DNA of 64,000 bases from Mangrovimonas spongiae (GCF_003944795.1 NZ_RWBG01000003.1:310001-374000), one strand, 5' to 3'; shown: positions 8,175-16,929, counted from the stretch's first letter. Notes: generated from the sequence alone by a model not told the origin. Numbers and translations: made by a program.

Positions 8175-9266
8175 ATGAAGCACCTATTAACCTGCATCTT
8201 TGTGTTGTATGCTTGTTATGCATTTGCACAGGAGAAATTAACTACGTCTACATTTGATGTCAATTACTTTAAAGGTAATATCGCACTTCATAATAACGAT
8301 ATTCTACATTTAATTAAAGGGCATCCAGAAGGATTTATCTTAAGTTGGAACAAAAAAACCTTTGGACATCAAGATTGGGAACAACGTTATAATTATCCAG
8401 ATTATGGGGTGTCGTTTGCTTATCAAAACTTAAAAAACGATGTGTTAGGAAATAACTATTCACTATATGCACATTATAATTTCTACTTTTTAAAACGACA
8501 TGTTATGCTGCGTGTTGGTCAAGGGTTAGCTTATGCAAGCAATCCTTACGATAAAGTTGAGAACCATAAAAATATAGCCTTCGGTTCTCGTTTATTAAGT
8601 AGCACCTATCTTATGCTTAATTATAAAAAAGAGCGCCTTTTTAATAAGTTTGGTTTACAAGCAGGATTAAGCCTAATTCATTATTCAAATGCCAATGTAA
8701 AAGCGCCAAATACAAGTGTAAATTCGCTAACATTAAACGTAGGGCTTACTTATAATTTGGAAGATGAAGAACCTGAATATGTTTACAATATTAAAAAAGA
8801 AAAATTCACCGAACCCATTAAGCTTAATGTCGTTTTAAGAGGCGGAATAAATGAAAGCGATTTTGTTGGTAGTGGTCAATATCCATTTTTTGTTGTTTCG
8901 GCGTATGCCGATAAGCGTTTAGGGCATGTAAGTGCTGTGCAACTTGGTGCCGATGTGTTTTTTTCGGAGTTTTTAAAAGAATTAATTTACTACCAATCCG
9001 TAGCTTATCCAGAAGAAAATGTTAGTGGCGATGAAGACTGGAAACGCGTGGGGATTTTTGCTGGTCACGAATTGTTTATTAATAAAATGTCGGTAGTCAC
9101 GCAGCTAGGGTATTATGTATATTATCCTTACGATTTTGAAGGGAGAACGTATTTAAGAATTGGTTTAAAACGTTACTTTGGAAAAAAACTTTTTGGCGCA
9201 TTAACATTAAAATCTCACGGGGCAAAAGCCGAAGCTGTAGAACTTGGTGTTGGAATACGATTGTAA
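8175..9266 (+). CDS. Acyloxyacyl hydrolase / lipid A deacylase (PagL-like) outer-membrane protein
   Basis: A signal peptide (1-19, ending YAFAQ) precedes a beta-barrel-like sequence of alternating aromatic strands. Residues 168-180 (IHYSNANVKAPNT) match the PagL active-site segment, giving candidate catalytic His169 and Ser171. In PagL a Glu lies twelve residues after that Ser; here the position is Asn183, so the triad is incomplete by that alignment. At 363 residues it is about twice the length of PagL, with an additional C-terminal half that also looks barrel-like. The likely role is outer-membrane lipid modification, but activity is uncertain. The next gene starts 2 bases after its stop codon. 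Confidence 0.7.
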   Translation: MKHLLTCIFVLYACYAFAQEKLTTSTFDVNYFKGNIALHNNDILHLIKGHPEGFILSWNKKTFGHQDWEQRYNYPDYGVSFAYQNLKNDVLGNNYSLYAHYNFYFLKRHVMLRVGQGLAYASNPYDKVENHKNIAFGSRLLSSTYLMLNYKKERLFNKFGLQAGLSLIHYSNANVKAPNTSVNSLTLNVGLTYNLEDEEPEYVYNIKKEKFTEPIKLNVVLRGGINESDFVGSGQYPFFVVSAYADKRLGHVSAVQLGADVFFSEFLKELIYYQSVAYPEENVSGDEDWKRVGIFAGHELFINKMSVVTQLGYYVYYPYDFEGRTYLRIGLKRYFGKKLFGALTLKSHGAKAEAVELGVGIRL

Positions 9267-9267
9267 T

Positions 9268-10014
9268 ATGAAAAAACTACTTTATATAATTGTTTTAATA
9301 GGTTTGTTCTCTTGCGATAGTGAAGATGCAAACGATTGTTTCCAAACGTCGGGGCAAACAGTTCAAGAAGAGATTACAGTTGCAACATTTAATAGGATTT
9401 TAGTTAATAGAAATGTGCAGCTTATTTTAAAAGATGATGTAACAACAAAAGTTGTGGTGGAATCTGGTAAAAATCTTATAAATGATGTTGATATAAAAGT
9501 TGAAAACTCAAAATTAATTATCACCGATAATAATATGTGTAATTATGCACGAGATTATGCCCCAACCAAAGTGTATGTAAGCTCGCCAGATATTTCAGAA
9601 ATACGAACCTCGTCTCAATTTGAAGTATTATCTGATGGCGTATTAAGTTATAATAACTTGAAACTTCTTTCAGAAGATTATAACGGAGGCTCGGAGTTTA
9701 CCGTAGGCGATTTTAGGCTACAATTAGATTGTAGCCAAGTAAGAGTAACCTCTAATAATATATCATCGTTTTATTTATCAGGTACAACTACCAATTTATT
9801 TGTAGGCTTTTTTGCTGGTGCAGGAAGGTTTGAAGGTGCAAATTTAATTGCTGATAATGTAGAGGTTAATCACCGTGGAAGTAATGACATGATTGTTAAT
9901 CCACAACAAGAATTAACAGGTGTTTTACGAGGTACAGGGGATTTGATTTCAGTAAATCAACCACCAATAGTTACTATAGAACGCTTGTATACTGGAGAAT
10001 TGATTTTTTGGTAA
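9268..10014 (+). CDS. GIN-domain (DUF2807-type) lipoprotein
   Basis: The start at ATG 9268 gives MKKLLYIIVLIGLFSC, a classical lipoprotein signal with the acylated Cys at 16; an in-frame GTG at 9244 lies inside the previous gene and is less likely. The mature part is a repetitive beta-structure (FNRILVNRNVQLILKDD ... VEVNHRGSND ... LRGTGDL) typical of the putative auto-transporter adhesin head GIN domain family, common in Bacteroidota and of unknown function. It begins 2 bases after the PagL-like gene, suggesting one transcript, and ends 5 bases from the convergent gldA. Confidence 0.75.
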   Translation: MKKLLYIIVLIGLFSCDSEDANDCFQTSGQTVQEEITVATFNRILVNRNVQLILKDDVTTKVVVESGKNLINDVDIKVENSKLIITDNNMCNYARDYAPTKVYVSSPDISEIRTSSQFEVLSDGVLSYNNLKLLSEDYNGGSEFTVGDFRLQLDCSQVRVTSNNISSFYLSGTTTNLFVGFFAGAGRFEGANLIADNVEVNHRGSNDMIVNPQQELTGVLRGTGDLISVNQPPIVTIERLYTGELIFW

Positions 10015-10018
10015 TCTT

Positions 10019-10915
10019 TTAATTTCTAGTTAAATCTCTGAATAAGCTTTCTAAGCTTGCATTTTTTTGATTGAGTTGTAGAATCTTTAATTGGTTATCA
10101 TGAGCAAAATCAAATACATGCGAGCGCATGTCTTCAGTTGTTGCAAACGTAATTTCATAAACAAAATCGTGCGTATTTTCAACTTTAGAAACCTTAGGGA
10201 GTTTAAGTAAAAAAGCCTCTTCTACACGATAGTCAAATTCTACAATAACGGTTTGTATTTGGTTATCACGAAGATCTTTTAACTTTTTGTCGGCAACAAT
10301 TTCGCCTTTATTTATAATAATAACACGATCGCACATAGCTTCAACTTCTTGCATAATGTGTGTCGATAAAAACACTGTCTTTTCTTTACCAATAGATTTA
10401 ATAAGATTTCTTATATCGATTAGCTGGTTAGGATCTAAACCAGTTGTAGGCTCATCCAGAATTAAAACTTCGGGATCATGTAATAAAGCATTCGCTAAAC
10501 CAACACGCTGTCGATACCCTTTAGAAAGCTGATTTATGGTTTTGTGTGCTTCAGGAGTAAGGCCTGTTAGCTCGATAACATCATCTATTCTAGATTTAGG
10601 AATGTTGTAAACATTGGCGTTAAAGTTTAGATACTCTTTTACATACATATCTAAATACAACGGATTGTGTTCTGGTAAATATCCAACGCGTTTTTGTACG
10701 TCTCTTGAAGAGTCTGCAACATTGTAATCACTTACTTTAGCAGTACCCTTAGAAGCCTCAATATAAGTTGTTAAAATCTTCATCATGGTCGATTTTCCAG
10801 CACCATTAGGGCCTAAAAAGCCAACAATTTCGCCTTTGTCAACTTTAAAAGAAACATTATTTAATGCTTTTTGTTGATTGTAAATTTTAGTGATGTTAGA
10901 AACTTCTATAGACAT
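10019..10915 (-). CDS. gldA: Gliding motility ABC transporter ATPase GldA
   Basis: This 298-residue ATP-binding subunit has Walker A GPNGAGKS (35-42), the signature LSKGYRQR, Walker B VLILDEPTTGLDP and the switch His in STHIM. Sequence and length fit GldA, the ATPase of the GldAFG transporter linked to gliding in Flavobacterium; the GldF and GldG membrane partners are not in this window. The start was taken at MSIEVSNITKIYNQQ because the 11 upstream codons are not typical of the family. Assignment as GldA rather than another ABC-2 ATPase rests on overall resemblance. Confidence 0.8.
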   Translation of the reverse strand: MSIEVSNITKIYNQQKALNNVSFKVDKGEIVGFLGPNGAGKSTMMKILTTYIEASKGTAKVSDYNVADSSRDVQKRVGYLPEHNPLYLDMYVKEYLNFNANVYNIPKSRIDDVIELTGLTPEAHKTINQLSKGYRQRVGLANALLHDPEVLILDEPTTGLDPNQLIDIRNLIKSIGKEKTVFLSTHIMQEVEAMCDRVIIINKGEIVADKKLKDLRDNQIQTVIVEFDYRVEEAFLLKLPKVSKVENTHDFVYEITFATTEDMRSHVFDFAHDNQLKILQLNQKNASLESLFRDLTRN

Positions 10916-11008
10916 AAAACAAGCTGAAATTTTGTCAAAAATAAACAATATTGTCTATCTCAACGCATAGCGAAAACGTTATATTGCAAATCCTTCTAAA
11001 AAAAGATT

Positions 11009-11037
11009 TTGTTTTTTCAATTATTTGGTTACTTTAG
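11009..11037 (+). promoter_or_regulatory. Candidate promoter of the aromatic amino acid operon
   Basis: TTG at 11009-11011, an 18-base spacer and TACTTTAG at 11030-11037 (one mismatch to TAnnTTTG). The start would fall near 11043, only a few bases before the leader-peptide ATG at 11048. Confidence 0.5.
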
Positions 11038-11047
11038 CTTTAACAAA

Positions 11048-11119
11048 ATGAAAACTAATAGCACATTTACATATTATAACTGGTTTTATTTCTTTTTTAG
11101 CAAAGGGAACGAGGCCTGA
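11048..11119 (+). CDS. Aromatic-rich leader peptide of the pheA operon attenuator
   Basis: A 23-codon ORF lies directly upstream of the operon for phenylalanine/tyrosine synthesis. Residues 7-17 read FTYYNWFYFFF: five Phe, three Tyr and one Trp among eleven codons. It ends at TGA (11117-11119), inside the 5' arm of a predicted antiterminator and 39 bases before a strong terminator. This is the layout of a ribosome-mediated attenuator: stalling at aromatic codons leaves the antiterminator free, while finishing translation blocks it. The peptide itself probably has no function after translation. It matches no named leader that I can recall, but the arrangement is self-explanatory. Confidence 0.85.
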   Translation: MKTNSTFTYYNWFYFFFSKGNEA

Positions 11120-11188
11120 TATGTAAACATGTCAAATAAGATAATACTAACAGAAGGTCTCGATTTATTAAATCGGGATTTTTTTTTT
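11110..11188 (+). promoter_or_regulatory. Transcription attenuator (antiterminator/terminator) before pheA
   Basis: Two mutually exclusive structures are visible. The terminator is TCTCGATTT (11158-11166) with AAATCGGGA (11170-11178), a 9-pair stem and 3-base loop followed by ten Ts (11179-11188). The antiterminator pairs CGAGGCCT (11110-11117) with AGGTCTCG (11155-11162), eight pairs with one G-U, and so takes away five bases of the terminator's 5' arm. The first arm overlaps the last codons and stop of the leader peptide, so a ribosome reaching the stop would mask it. Confidence 0.85.
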
Positions 11189-11196
11189 GAATATAT

Positions 11197-12024
11197 ATGA
11201 TTAATTCAGTTGCCATACAAGGTATAAAAGGATCGTTCCACCATATTGTAGCTCAAGCTTTCTTTCAAGAAAACGTCGAGATAAAGGAATACCTGTCGTT
11301 TGATGCTGCAGTGCAAAGTCTTTTAAATGGTCAAACAGATACCGTTATTATGGCGTTAGAAAATTCTATTGCGGGATCAATTATTCCCAATTATGCCTTA
11401 ATCGATGTTAATAAATTACACATTGTAGGGGAGCATTATTTAGATATTCAGCATCATTTAATGGCATTGCCAGGACAGCGTATTTACGATATTAAAGAAG
11501 TGCATTCTCACCCAATGGCTTTATTACAATGTAAAGCATTTTTTGAAGACTACCCGCATATAAAACTTATTGAGGCTAATGATACAGCCGATGTGGCAAA
11601 ACAAATTCAAGACAAGCAATTAAACGGAGTTTCAGCCATAGCAAGTGATTTAGCAGCCAATATTTTTGGTTTAGACATTTTAGCAAAAAGTATACAAACC
11701 ATTTCTCACAACGAAACACGATTTGTTGTAGTAAAACGCCATAACTCAGAAATCACTAAAAACGAGATTAATAAAGTCTCATTAAAATTTGAACTAGAAC
11801 ATAAACGAGGCAGTTTAGCAGCTGTGTTAAACATGATGAGCGACTGCAAGTTAAATTTAACCAAAATACAATCGTTGCCTAAAATAGAGACACCTTGGAA
11901 ATATGCCTTTTTCGTGGATGTTACTTTTGATGATTACAACGATTACAACAAAGCAAAAGCCATACTTAAGCTTATGGCTCAGGATTTTAAAATTCTAGGC
12001 GAATACAAAAATGCAAAACAATGA
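11197..12024 (+). CDS. pheA: Prephenate dehydratase
   Basis: It converts prephenate to phenylpyruvate, the committed step to phenylalanine. The 275-residue monofunctional protein has the two-lobed catalytic domain with the TRF motif (Thr174-Arg175-Phe176) and a C-terminal ACT domain (about 190-270). The usual ESRP Phe-binding motif of the ACT domain reads QSLPK here, so feedback may differ. No chorismate mutase is fused to it; that activity sits on the DAHP synthase three genes downstream. The start is 8 bases after the attenuator T tract, and its stop overlaps the next start (ATGA). Confidence 0.93.
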   Translation: MINSVAIQGIKGSFHHIVAQAFFQENVEIKEYLSFDAAVQSLLNGQTDTVIMALENSIAGSIIPNYALIDVNKLHIVGEHYLDIQHHLMALPGQRIYDIKEVHSHPMALLQCKAFFEDYPHIKLIEANDTADVAKQIQDKQLNGVSAIASDLAANIFGLDILAKSIQTISHNETRFVVVKRHNSEITKNEINKVSLKFELEHKRGSLAAVLNMMSDCKLNLTKIQSLPKIETPWKYAFFVDVTFDDYNDYNKAKAILKLMAQDFKILGEYKNAKQ

Positions 12025-13166
12025 TTACAGTAGCCGATAGATTACATACCGTAGAAGAATATTATTTCTCTAAGAAATTAAAAGAAGTGAATTTTTTAAA
12101 ATCTCAAGGGAAACCTATTATAAATTTAGGTATAGGAAGCCCCGATTTAAATCCATCGGAACGTGTAGTAAGTGCATTAACAGAAAACTTAAGTAAAGAG
12201 GTTGCTCACCAATACCAAAGCTACCAAGGGTTGCCAGAATTACGAGATGCTATAGCACTGTTTTACAAAAAACAATTTCATGTATGGTTAAGTGCACAAA
12301 CCGAAATTTTACCCCTAATGGGAAGTAAAGAAGGCATTATGCATATTTCTATGGCATTTTTAAATCCAGGAGATGAGGTTTTAGCACCTAATCCAGGCTA
12401 TCCTACCTATTCGTCAGTAACCAAACTATTGGGAGCCACACCTATACCTTATAATTTAACCGAAAATACACACTGGTTGCCAGATTTAAAAGCGTTAGAA
12501 AAAACTAACTTAAGTAAGGTGAAAATTATGTGGGTTAATTATCCGCATATGCCAACAGGGGCACAAGCAGATGATATGTTTTATCAGGCATTAATCAATT
12601 TTGCTAAGCGTCATAATATTTTACTAATAAACGACAATCCTTATAGTTTTATACTTAATGATAATCCTAAAAGTATTTTAAAATTTGAAGGCGCCAAAGA
12701 CTGTTGCTTAGAATTAAATTCCTTAAGTAAAACTTTTAATATGGCAGGTTGGCGTGTAGGTATGGTTTTAGGGAAATCGGAATTTATACAACACATACTT
12801 AAAGTAAAAAGCAATATGGATTCGGGTATGTTTTATGGTATTCAAAAAGGTGCTATAGAAGCTTTAAACTGTTCTAATATGTGGTATAAAAGCCTAAATA
12901 GTGTCTATAGAAAGCGCCGGAATTATGTGTGGCAAATTGCCAATGCTTTAAACTGTACTTACAACGAAAATAGTACAGGTATGTTTGTGTGGGCCAAGTT
13001 ACCACCGTTAGTAAAATCAGAAGAATTTGTGGATTTATTATTAAAAGAAAAAGCCATTTTTATTGCGCCAGGAACCGTTTTTGGTAGCAATGGTGAAGGT
13101 TATGTTAGGTTTTCACTTTGTGCCTCAACCGAAGATTTAGAAGAAACCTTAGCAAGAGTAAGATAG
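12021..13166 (+). CDS. PLP aminotransferase class I/II of the aromatic operon
   Basis: This 381-residue fold-type I aminotransferase has the PLP lysine Lys237 in NSLSKTFNMAGWRVG, the NYPHMPTGA segment that replaces the usual NYPNNPTGA, and a substrate-binding Arg near the C-terminus (VRFSLC). Lying between pheA and tyrA, with a 4-base overlap with pheA, it is probably the transaminase that turns phenylpyruvate and 4-hydroxyphenylpyruvate into Phe and Tyr. Use of prephenate or aspartate as substrate cannot be excluded from sequence alone. Confidence 0.85.
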   Translation: MITVADRLHTVEEYYFSKKLKEVNFLKSQGKPIINLGIGSPDLNPSERVVSALTENLSKEVAHQYQSYQGLPELRDAIALFYKKQFHVWLSAQTEILPLMGSKEGIMHISMAFLNPGDEVLAPNPGYPTYSSVTKLLGATPIPYNLTENTHWLPDLKALEKTNLSKVKIMWVNYPHMPTGAQADDMFYQALINFAKRHNILLINDNPYSFILNDNPKSILKFEGAKDCCLELNSLSKTFNMAGWRVGMVLGKSEFIQHILKVKSNMDSGMFYGIQKGAIEALNCSNMWYKSLNSVYRKRRNYVWQIANALNCTYNENSTGMFVWAKLPPLVKSEEFVDLLLKEKAIFIAPGTVFGSNGEGYVRFSLCASTEDLEETLARVR

Positions 13167-13168
13167 AT

Positions 13169-14026
13169 ATGAATATAAAAAATGTATACATAGTAGGTGT
13201 TGGATTAATTGGAGGAAGTATCGCAAAAGATATTAAACATCTCAATCCAGATATTACATTATTTGGAATTGATAAAAATGAAGCTCATTTAAACCAAGCC
13301 TTGGATTTAGGGATTATCGATAATAAAGCGACTTTAAACGATATTGTAAACGCGCATATTGTTATTGTTTCTATTCCTGTAGATGCATCGGTTAATGTAT
13401 TACCGCAAATACTAGACCTCGTTTCAGATGATACCTTGGTTATGGAATCGGGTTCTACCAAATTAGATATTTGTAAGGCAGTTGAAAACCATCCAAAGCG
13501 CAGAAATTTTATGGCTACGCATCCTATTGCAGGAACAGAGTTTTCTGGACCAAGTGCGGCTATTCAAGGGTTGTTTAAAGGAAAAACAAATATTATTTGT
13601 GAGGTTGAAAAAACAGCCTTTAAATTACAAGAAATGGCCTTAGCTATTTTTAACATTATGGGGATGCGAATCCGATATATGAATCCAGAGTCTCATGATA
13701 AACATATTGCTTATGTCTCTCATTTATCACATATAAGCTCATTTATGTTAGGGAAAACAGTTATGGAGAAAGAAAAAAATGAACGTGATATTTTTGATAT
13801 GGCGGGCAGCGGTTTTGCATCAACAGTGCGTTTAGCAAAAAGTTCACCAGATATGTGGACCCCCATTTTTAAGCAGAATAAAACTAATATTATAGAAACA
13901 TTAGACGAATACATTAATAACTTAGAGCGTTTTAAGACATGTTTAGAGACCAATGCTTTTGAAGACGTCTATAAAGAAATGAATGACATCAATCATATAA
14001 AAGACATTTTAAACGGAATTGAATAA
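13169..14026 (+). CDS. tyrA: Prephenate dehydrogenase
   Basis: It oxidatively decarboxylates prephenate to 4-hydroxyphenylpyruvate for tyrosine. Starting at ATG 13169 the protein has 285 residues, with the NAD-binding GVGLIGGSIAKD motif at the N-terminus, the THPIAGTE substrate motif, and SHLSHISSFML. An in-frame upstream ATG at 13118 overlaps the previous gene and adds a non-conserved stretch, so it was not used. No chorismate mutase or ACT domain is attached. It is the third gene of the attenuated aromatic operon. Confidence 0.92.
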   Translation: MNIKNVYIVGVGLIGGSIAKDIKHLNPDITLFGIDKNEAHLNQALDLGIIDNKATLNDIVNAHIVIVSIPVDASVNVLPQILDLVSDDTLVMESGSTKLDICKAVENHPKRRNFMATHPIAGTEFSGPSAAIQGLFKGKTNIICEVEKTAFKLQEMALAIFNIMGMRIRYMNPESHDKHIAYVSHLSHISSFMLGKTVMEKEKNERDIFDMAGSGFASTVRLAKSSPDMWTPIFKQNKTNIIETLDEYINNLERFKTCLETNAFEDVYKEMNDINHIKDILNGIE

Positions 14027-14035
14027 AAGGAAATT

Positions 14036-15118
14036 ATGGAAAACAAAAAAGAATTAAGAAGTTGGTTAGATAGCTTTGGTTTAGAACATCCGTTAGTTAT
14101 TGCTGGACCATGTAGTGCTGAAACAGAAGAACAGGTCCTAAAAATTGCTCATCAATTAAAGGAAACAGATACTACCGTTTTTAGAGCAGGAATTTGGAAA
14201 CCAAGAACACGACCAGGAAATTTTGAAGGTGTAGGCGCATTAGGTTTAAAATGGATGCAAAAAGCAAAAGAAGAAACAGGCTTGCTTACCACAACCGAAG
14301 TCGCAAATGCCAACCATGTAGATTTAGCCTTAAAACACGATGTTGATATTCTTTGGATAGGCGCAAGAACAACAGTAAGCCCTTTTATTGTTCAAGAAAT
14401 TGCAGATGCCTTAAAAGGAACCAATAAACCAGTGTTAATTAAAAATCCTGTTAATCCAGATTTAGCATTATGGTTAGGTGCTGTAGAGCGTTTTTATACG
14501 GCCGATGTAAAAAACTTAGGGGTTATTCATAGAGGGTTTTCAACCTATGAAAAAACCAGATACCGTAATAATCCCGAATGGCAAATAGCCGTCGATTTAC
14601 AAAATCGTTTTCCCGATTTACCATTAATTTTAGATCCATCTCACATAGCAGGACGTCGCGATATTATTTTCGATTTATGCCAAACAGCCCTAGACCTTAA
14701 TTATGATGGCTTTATGGTAGAAACACATCATAATCCCGATAAAGCTTGGAGTGATGCTGCACAGCAAATCACCCCGGAAACACTAAAAACATATACTGAG
14801 GATTTAAAAATTAGAAAGGAAACAGGCGAAGCTGCCGAGTTTAAAAATAAAATCAATACCCTAAGAACACAAATAGATGTTATTGATCATCAATTAATAG
14901 ACATGCTAGGAAAGCGCATGAAAATAGCTGATGATATTGGTAACTTAAAAAAACAGCATAATGTAGCAGTTTTGCAATCGAAACGCTGGAATGAAATTCT
15001 AGGAAAAATGATTTTACAAGGCGAGGAGAAAAAGTTAAGTGAAGAGTTTATTTTAAGAGTATTTAAGGCTATTCATCAAGAGTCTATAAACCATCAAGAA
15101 AAGATAATAAATGGATAA
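14036..15118 (+). CDS. Bifunctional DAHP synthase / chorismate mutase
   Basis: Residues 1 to about 265 form a type I-beta 3-deoxy-7-phosphoheptulonate synthase (VIAGPCSAE, RAGIWKPRTRPG, IGARTT, LDPSHIAG), the entry step of the shikimate pathway. Residues about 270-355 form an AroQ-type chorismate mutase (INTLRTQIDVIDHQLIDMLGKRM). The fusion supplies the mutase missing from pheA and tyrA, and in such fusions prephenate commonly inhibits the synthase. Because its product serves Phe, Tyr and Trp, its place in this operon explains why all three amino acids appear in the leader peptide. Confidence 0.93.
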   Translation: MENKKELRSWLDSFGLEHPLVIAGPCSAETEEQVLKIAHQLKETDTTVFRAGIWKPRTRPGNFEGVGALGLKWMQKAKEETGLLTTTEVANANHVDLALKHDVDILWIGARTTVSPFIVQEIADALKGTNKPVLIKNPVNPDLALWLGAVERFYTADVKNLGVIHRGFSTYEKTRYRNNPEWQIAVDLQNRFPDLPLILDPSHIAGRRDIIFDLCQTALDLNYDGFMVETHHNPDKAWSDAAQQITPETLKTYTEDLKIRKETGEAAEFKNKINTLRTQIDVIDHQLIDMLGKRMKIADDIGNLKKQHNVAVLQSKRWNEILGKMILQGEEKKLSEEFILRVFKAIHQESINHQEKIING

Positions 15119-15182
15119 GGTTGAAATGCTTTTAGGAGCAATCAATAATATTCTTTATTTTGCAGAATATTGATCCAAAAGC

Positions 15183-16127
15183 ATGACAGGAACAGTTTAT
15201 AAATCTACAGGAAGTTGGTATACCGTAAAAACCCAATTGGGAAAAAATTACCAATGCCGTATAAAAGGAAGATTTCGTATAAAAGGTATAAAAAGTACGA
15301 ACCCTATTGCGGTTGGAGACATGGTAGATTTTGAACTAGAAACTAAAAACGATGAAACTACTGGCATCATAAATAATATTCATGACAGGAGAAATTATAT
15401 CGTTAGAAAATCGGTAAACCTATCAAAACAAACACATGTTATTGCAGCCAATATCGATCAGGTTTTTTTATTAGTAACCATCGATAATCCGCCAACATTC
15501 ACCAGTTTTATAGATCGCTTTTTAGTGACTGCCGAAGCGTATGGTATTACAACTATTTTATTGTTTAATAAGATAGATGTTTATGATAAAGAAACGCTAG
15601 ATGAAGTTAGGTATTTAGCACATATTTATCGTAAAATAGGTTATGAATGTATTGGGATTTCAGCAGAAACTGGCAAAAATATTGATAAAGTAAAACATTT
15701 AATGACTGGTAAAGTAAGTATGTTTGCGGGACATTCAGGAGTTGGTAAATCTACGCTAGCAAACGCCATAGAACCCGGATTAGAGTTGAAAACAAAAGTT
15801 ATTTCAGAACAACATCAGCAAGGGCAACATACTACAACTTTTGCAGAAATGTTCGATTTAAGTTTTGGTGCTAAATTAATAGACACACCAGGAATTAAAG
15901 GCTTTGGTATTGTTGATATGGATAAAGAAGAAGTGGGCGATTATTTTCCAGAGTTCTTTAAATTAAAACAAGACTGCAAATTTAATAACTGTATTCATGT
16001 AGATGAACCTAAATGTGCTGTAAAACAAGCTTTAGATGATGATGAAATAGCTTACTCAAGATATCGTAGTTATTTGCAAATACTAGAAGGTGAAGACGAA
16101 CATTATAGAACCGATAATTGGGATTAA
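15183..16127 (+). CDS. rsgA: Ribosome small-subunit-dependent GTPase RsgA
   Basis: This is a circularly permuted GTPase that helps the 30S subunit mature. The 314-residue protein has an N-terminal OB domain (1-70), the GTPase motifs in permuted order (NKID, then SAETGKN, then GHSGVGKSTL, then DTPGIKGFG) and a C-terminal zinc site (CKFNNCIHVDEPKC). It starts 64 bases after the DAHP synthase gene, behind a small inverted repeat (15147-15171), and its stop directly abuts the dtd start. Its placement within aromatic biosynthesis genes appears incidental. Confidence 0.95.
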   Translation: MTGTVYKSTGSWYTVKTQLGKNYQCRIKGRFRIKGIKSTNPIAVGDMVDFELETKNDETTGIINNIHDRRNYIVRKSVNLSKQTHVIAANIDQVFLLVTIDNPPTFTSFIDRFLVTAEAYGITTILLFNKIDVYDKETLDEVRYLAHIYRKIGYECIGISAETGKNIDKVKHLMTGKVSMFAGHSGVGKSTLANAIEPGLELKTKVISEQHQQGQHTTTFAEMFDLSFGAKLIDTPGIKGFGIVDMDKEEVGDYFPEFFKLKQDCKFNNCIHVDEPKCAVKQALDDDEIAYSRYRSYLQILEGEDEHYRTDNWD

Positions 16128-16580
16128 ATGAAAGCTGTTATACAACGTGTTTCAAAAGCAAGTGTTACAATAAACAACAATACTACAGCCAATATACAAC
16201 AAGGTGTTTTGGTGTTGTTAGGAATTGAAGATTCTGATACTATTCAAGACATAGAGTGGTTGTCAAGAAAAATTAATAATCTTCGAATTTTTAACGATGA
16301 AAAAGGTGTTATGAACCATTCGTTAATCGATACAAATGGCGATGCTATTATTGTAAGTCAGTTTACATTACACGCTAGTACAAAGAAAGGGAACAGACCA
16401 AGTTATATAAAAGCGGCAAAACCAGATGTTGCCATACCCATGTATGAAGCTTTTGTAAAACAATTTGAAACAGATTTAGGAAAACCCGTTCAAACAGGTG
16501 AATTTGGAGCAGACATGAAAGTAGACTTGCTAAATGATGGGCCTGTAACCATAATTATAGATACTAAGAATAAAGAGTAA
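16128..16580 (+). CDS. dtd: D-aminoacyl-tRNA deacylase
   Basis: It removes D-amino acids mischarged on tRNA. The 150-residue protein has the DTD-family motifs MKAVIQRVSKASV at the N-terminus, SQFTL, KGNRPSY and the C-terminal GPVT that forms the chiral proofreading site. It starts immediately after rsgA and runs straight into the MazG-like gene with no gap, so these genes are cotranscribed. Confidence 0.95.
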   Translation: MKAVIQRVSKASVTINNNTTANIQQGVLVLLGIEDSDTIQDIEWLSRKINNLRIFNDEKGVMNHSLIDTNGDAIIVSQFTLHASTKKGNRPSYIKAAKPDVAIPMYEAFVKQFETDLGKPVQTGEFGADMKVDLLNDGPVTIIIDTKNKE

Positions 16581-16907
16581 ATGGACATACAAAACGCACA
16601 AAAAGCAGTAGATAATTGGATTAAAGAACATGGCGTTCGTTATTTTAACGAGCTCACCAATATGGCACAACTTACCGAGGAAGTAGGTGAAGTTGCTAGG
16701 ATAATTGCTCGTCGTTATGGCGAACAAAGCGAGAAGGAAAGCGATAAAGACAAAGATTTAGGCGAAGAATTAGCCGATGTTGTTTTTGTGGTATTATGTC
16801 TAGCTAATCAAACAGGAATTGATTTACAAGACGCTTTTAGTAAAAAAATGAACAAAAAAACTAAAAGAGACCACGATAGGCATCATAATAACGAAAAACT
16901 AAAATAA
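16581..16907 (+). CDS. MazG-like nucleotide pyrophosphohydrolase
   Basis: This is a 108-residue all-alpha NTP pyrophosphohydrolase. The metal-binding acidic residues of the MazG family are visible in LTEEVGEVARII and DLGEELADVVFVVLCLANQ. It probably hydrolyses an unusual or damaged nucleotide as a housecleaning enzyme; the actual substrate is unknown. It directly follows dtd and lies 22 bases before aroA. Confidence 0.88.
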   Translation: MDIQNAQKAVDNWIKEHGVRYFNELTNMAQLTEEVGEVARIIARRYGEQSEKESDKDKDLGEELADVVFVVLCLANQTGIDLQDAFSKKMNKKTKRDHDRHHNNEKLK

Positions 16908-16929
16908 CCCATTTTAGAAGAGGTCTATT

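Noticed and set aside
9244-9267. Upstream GTG start for the GIN-domain lipoprotein
   Set aside because: It lies inside the preceding gene and would bury the lipoprotein signal; ATG 9268 is better.
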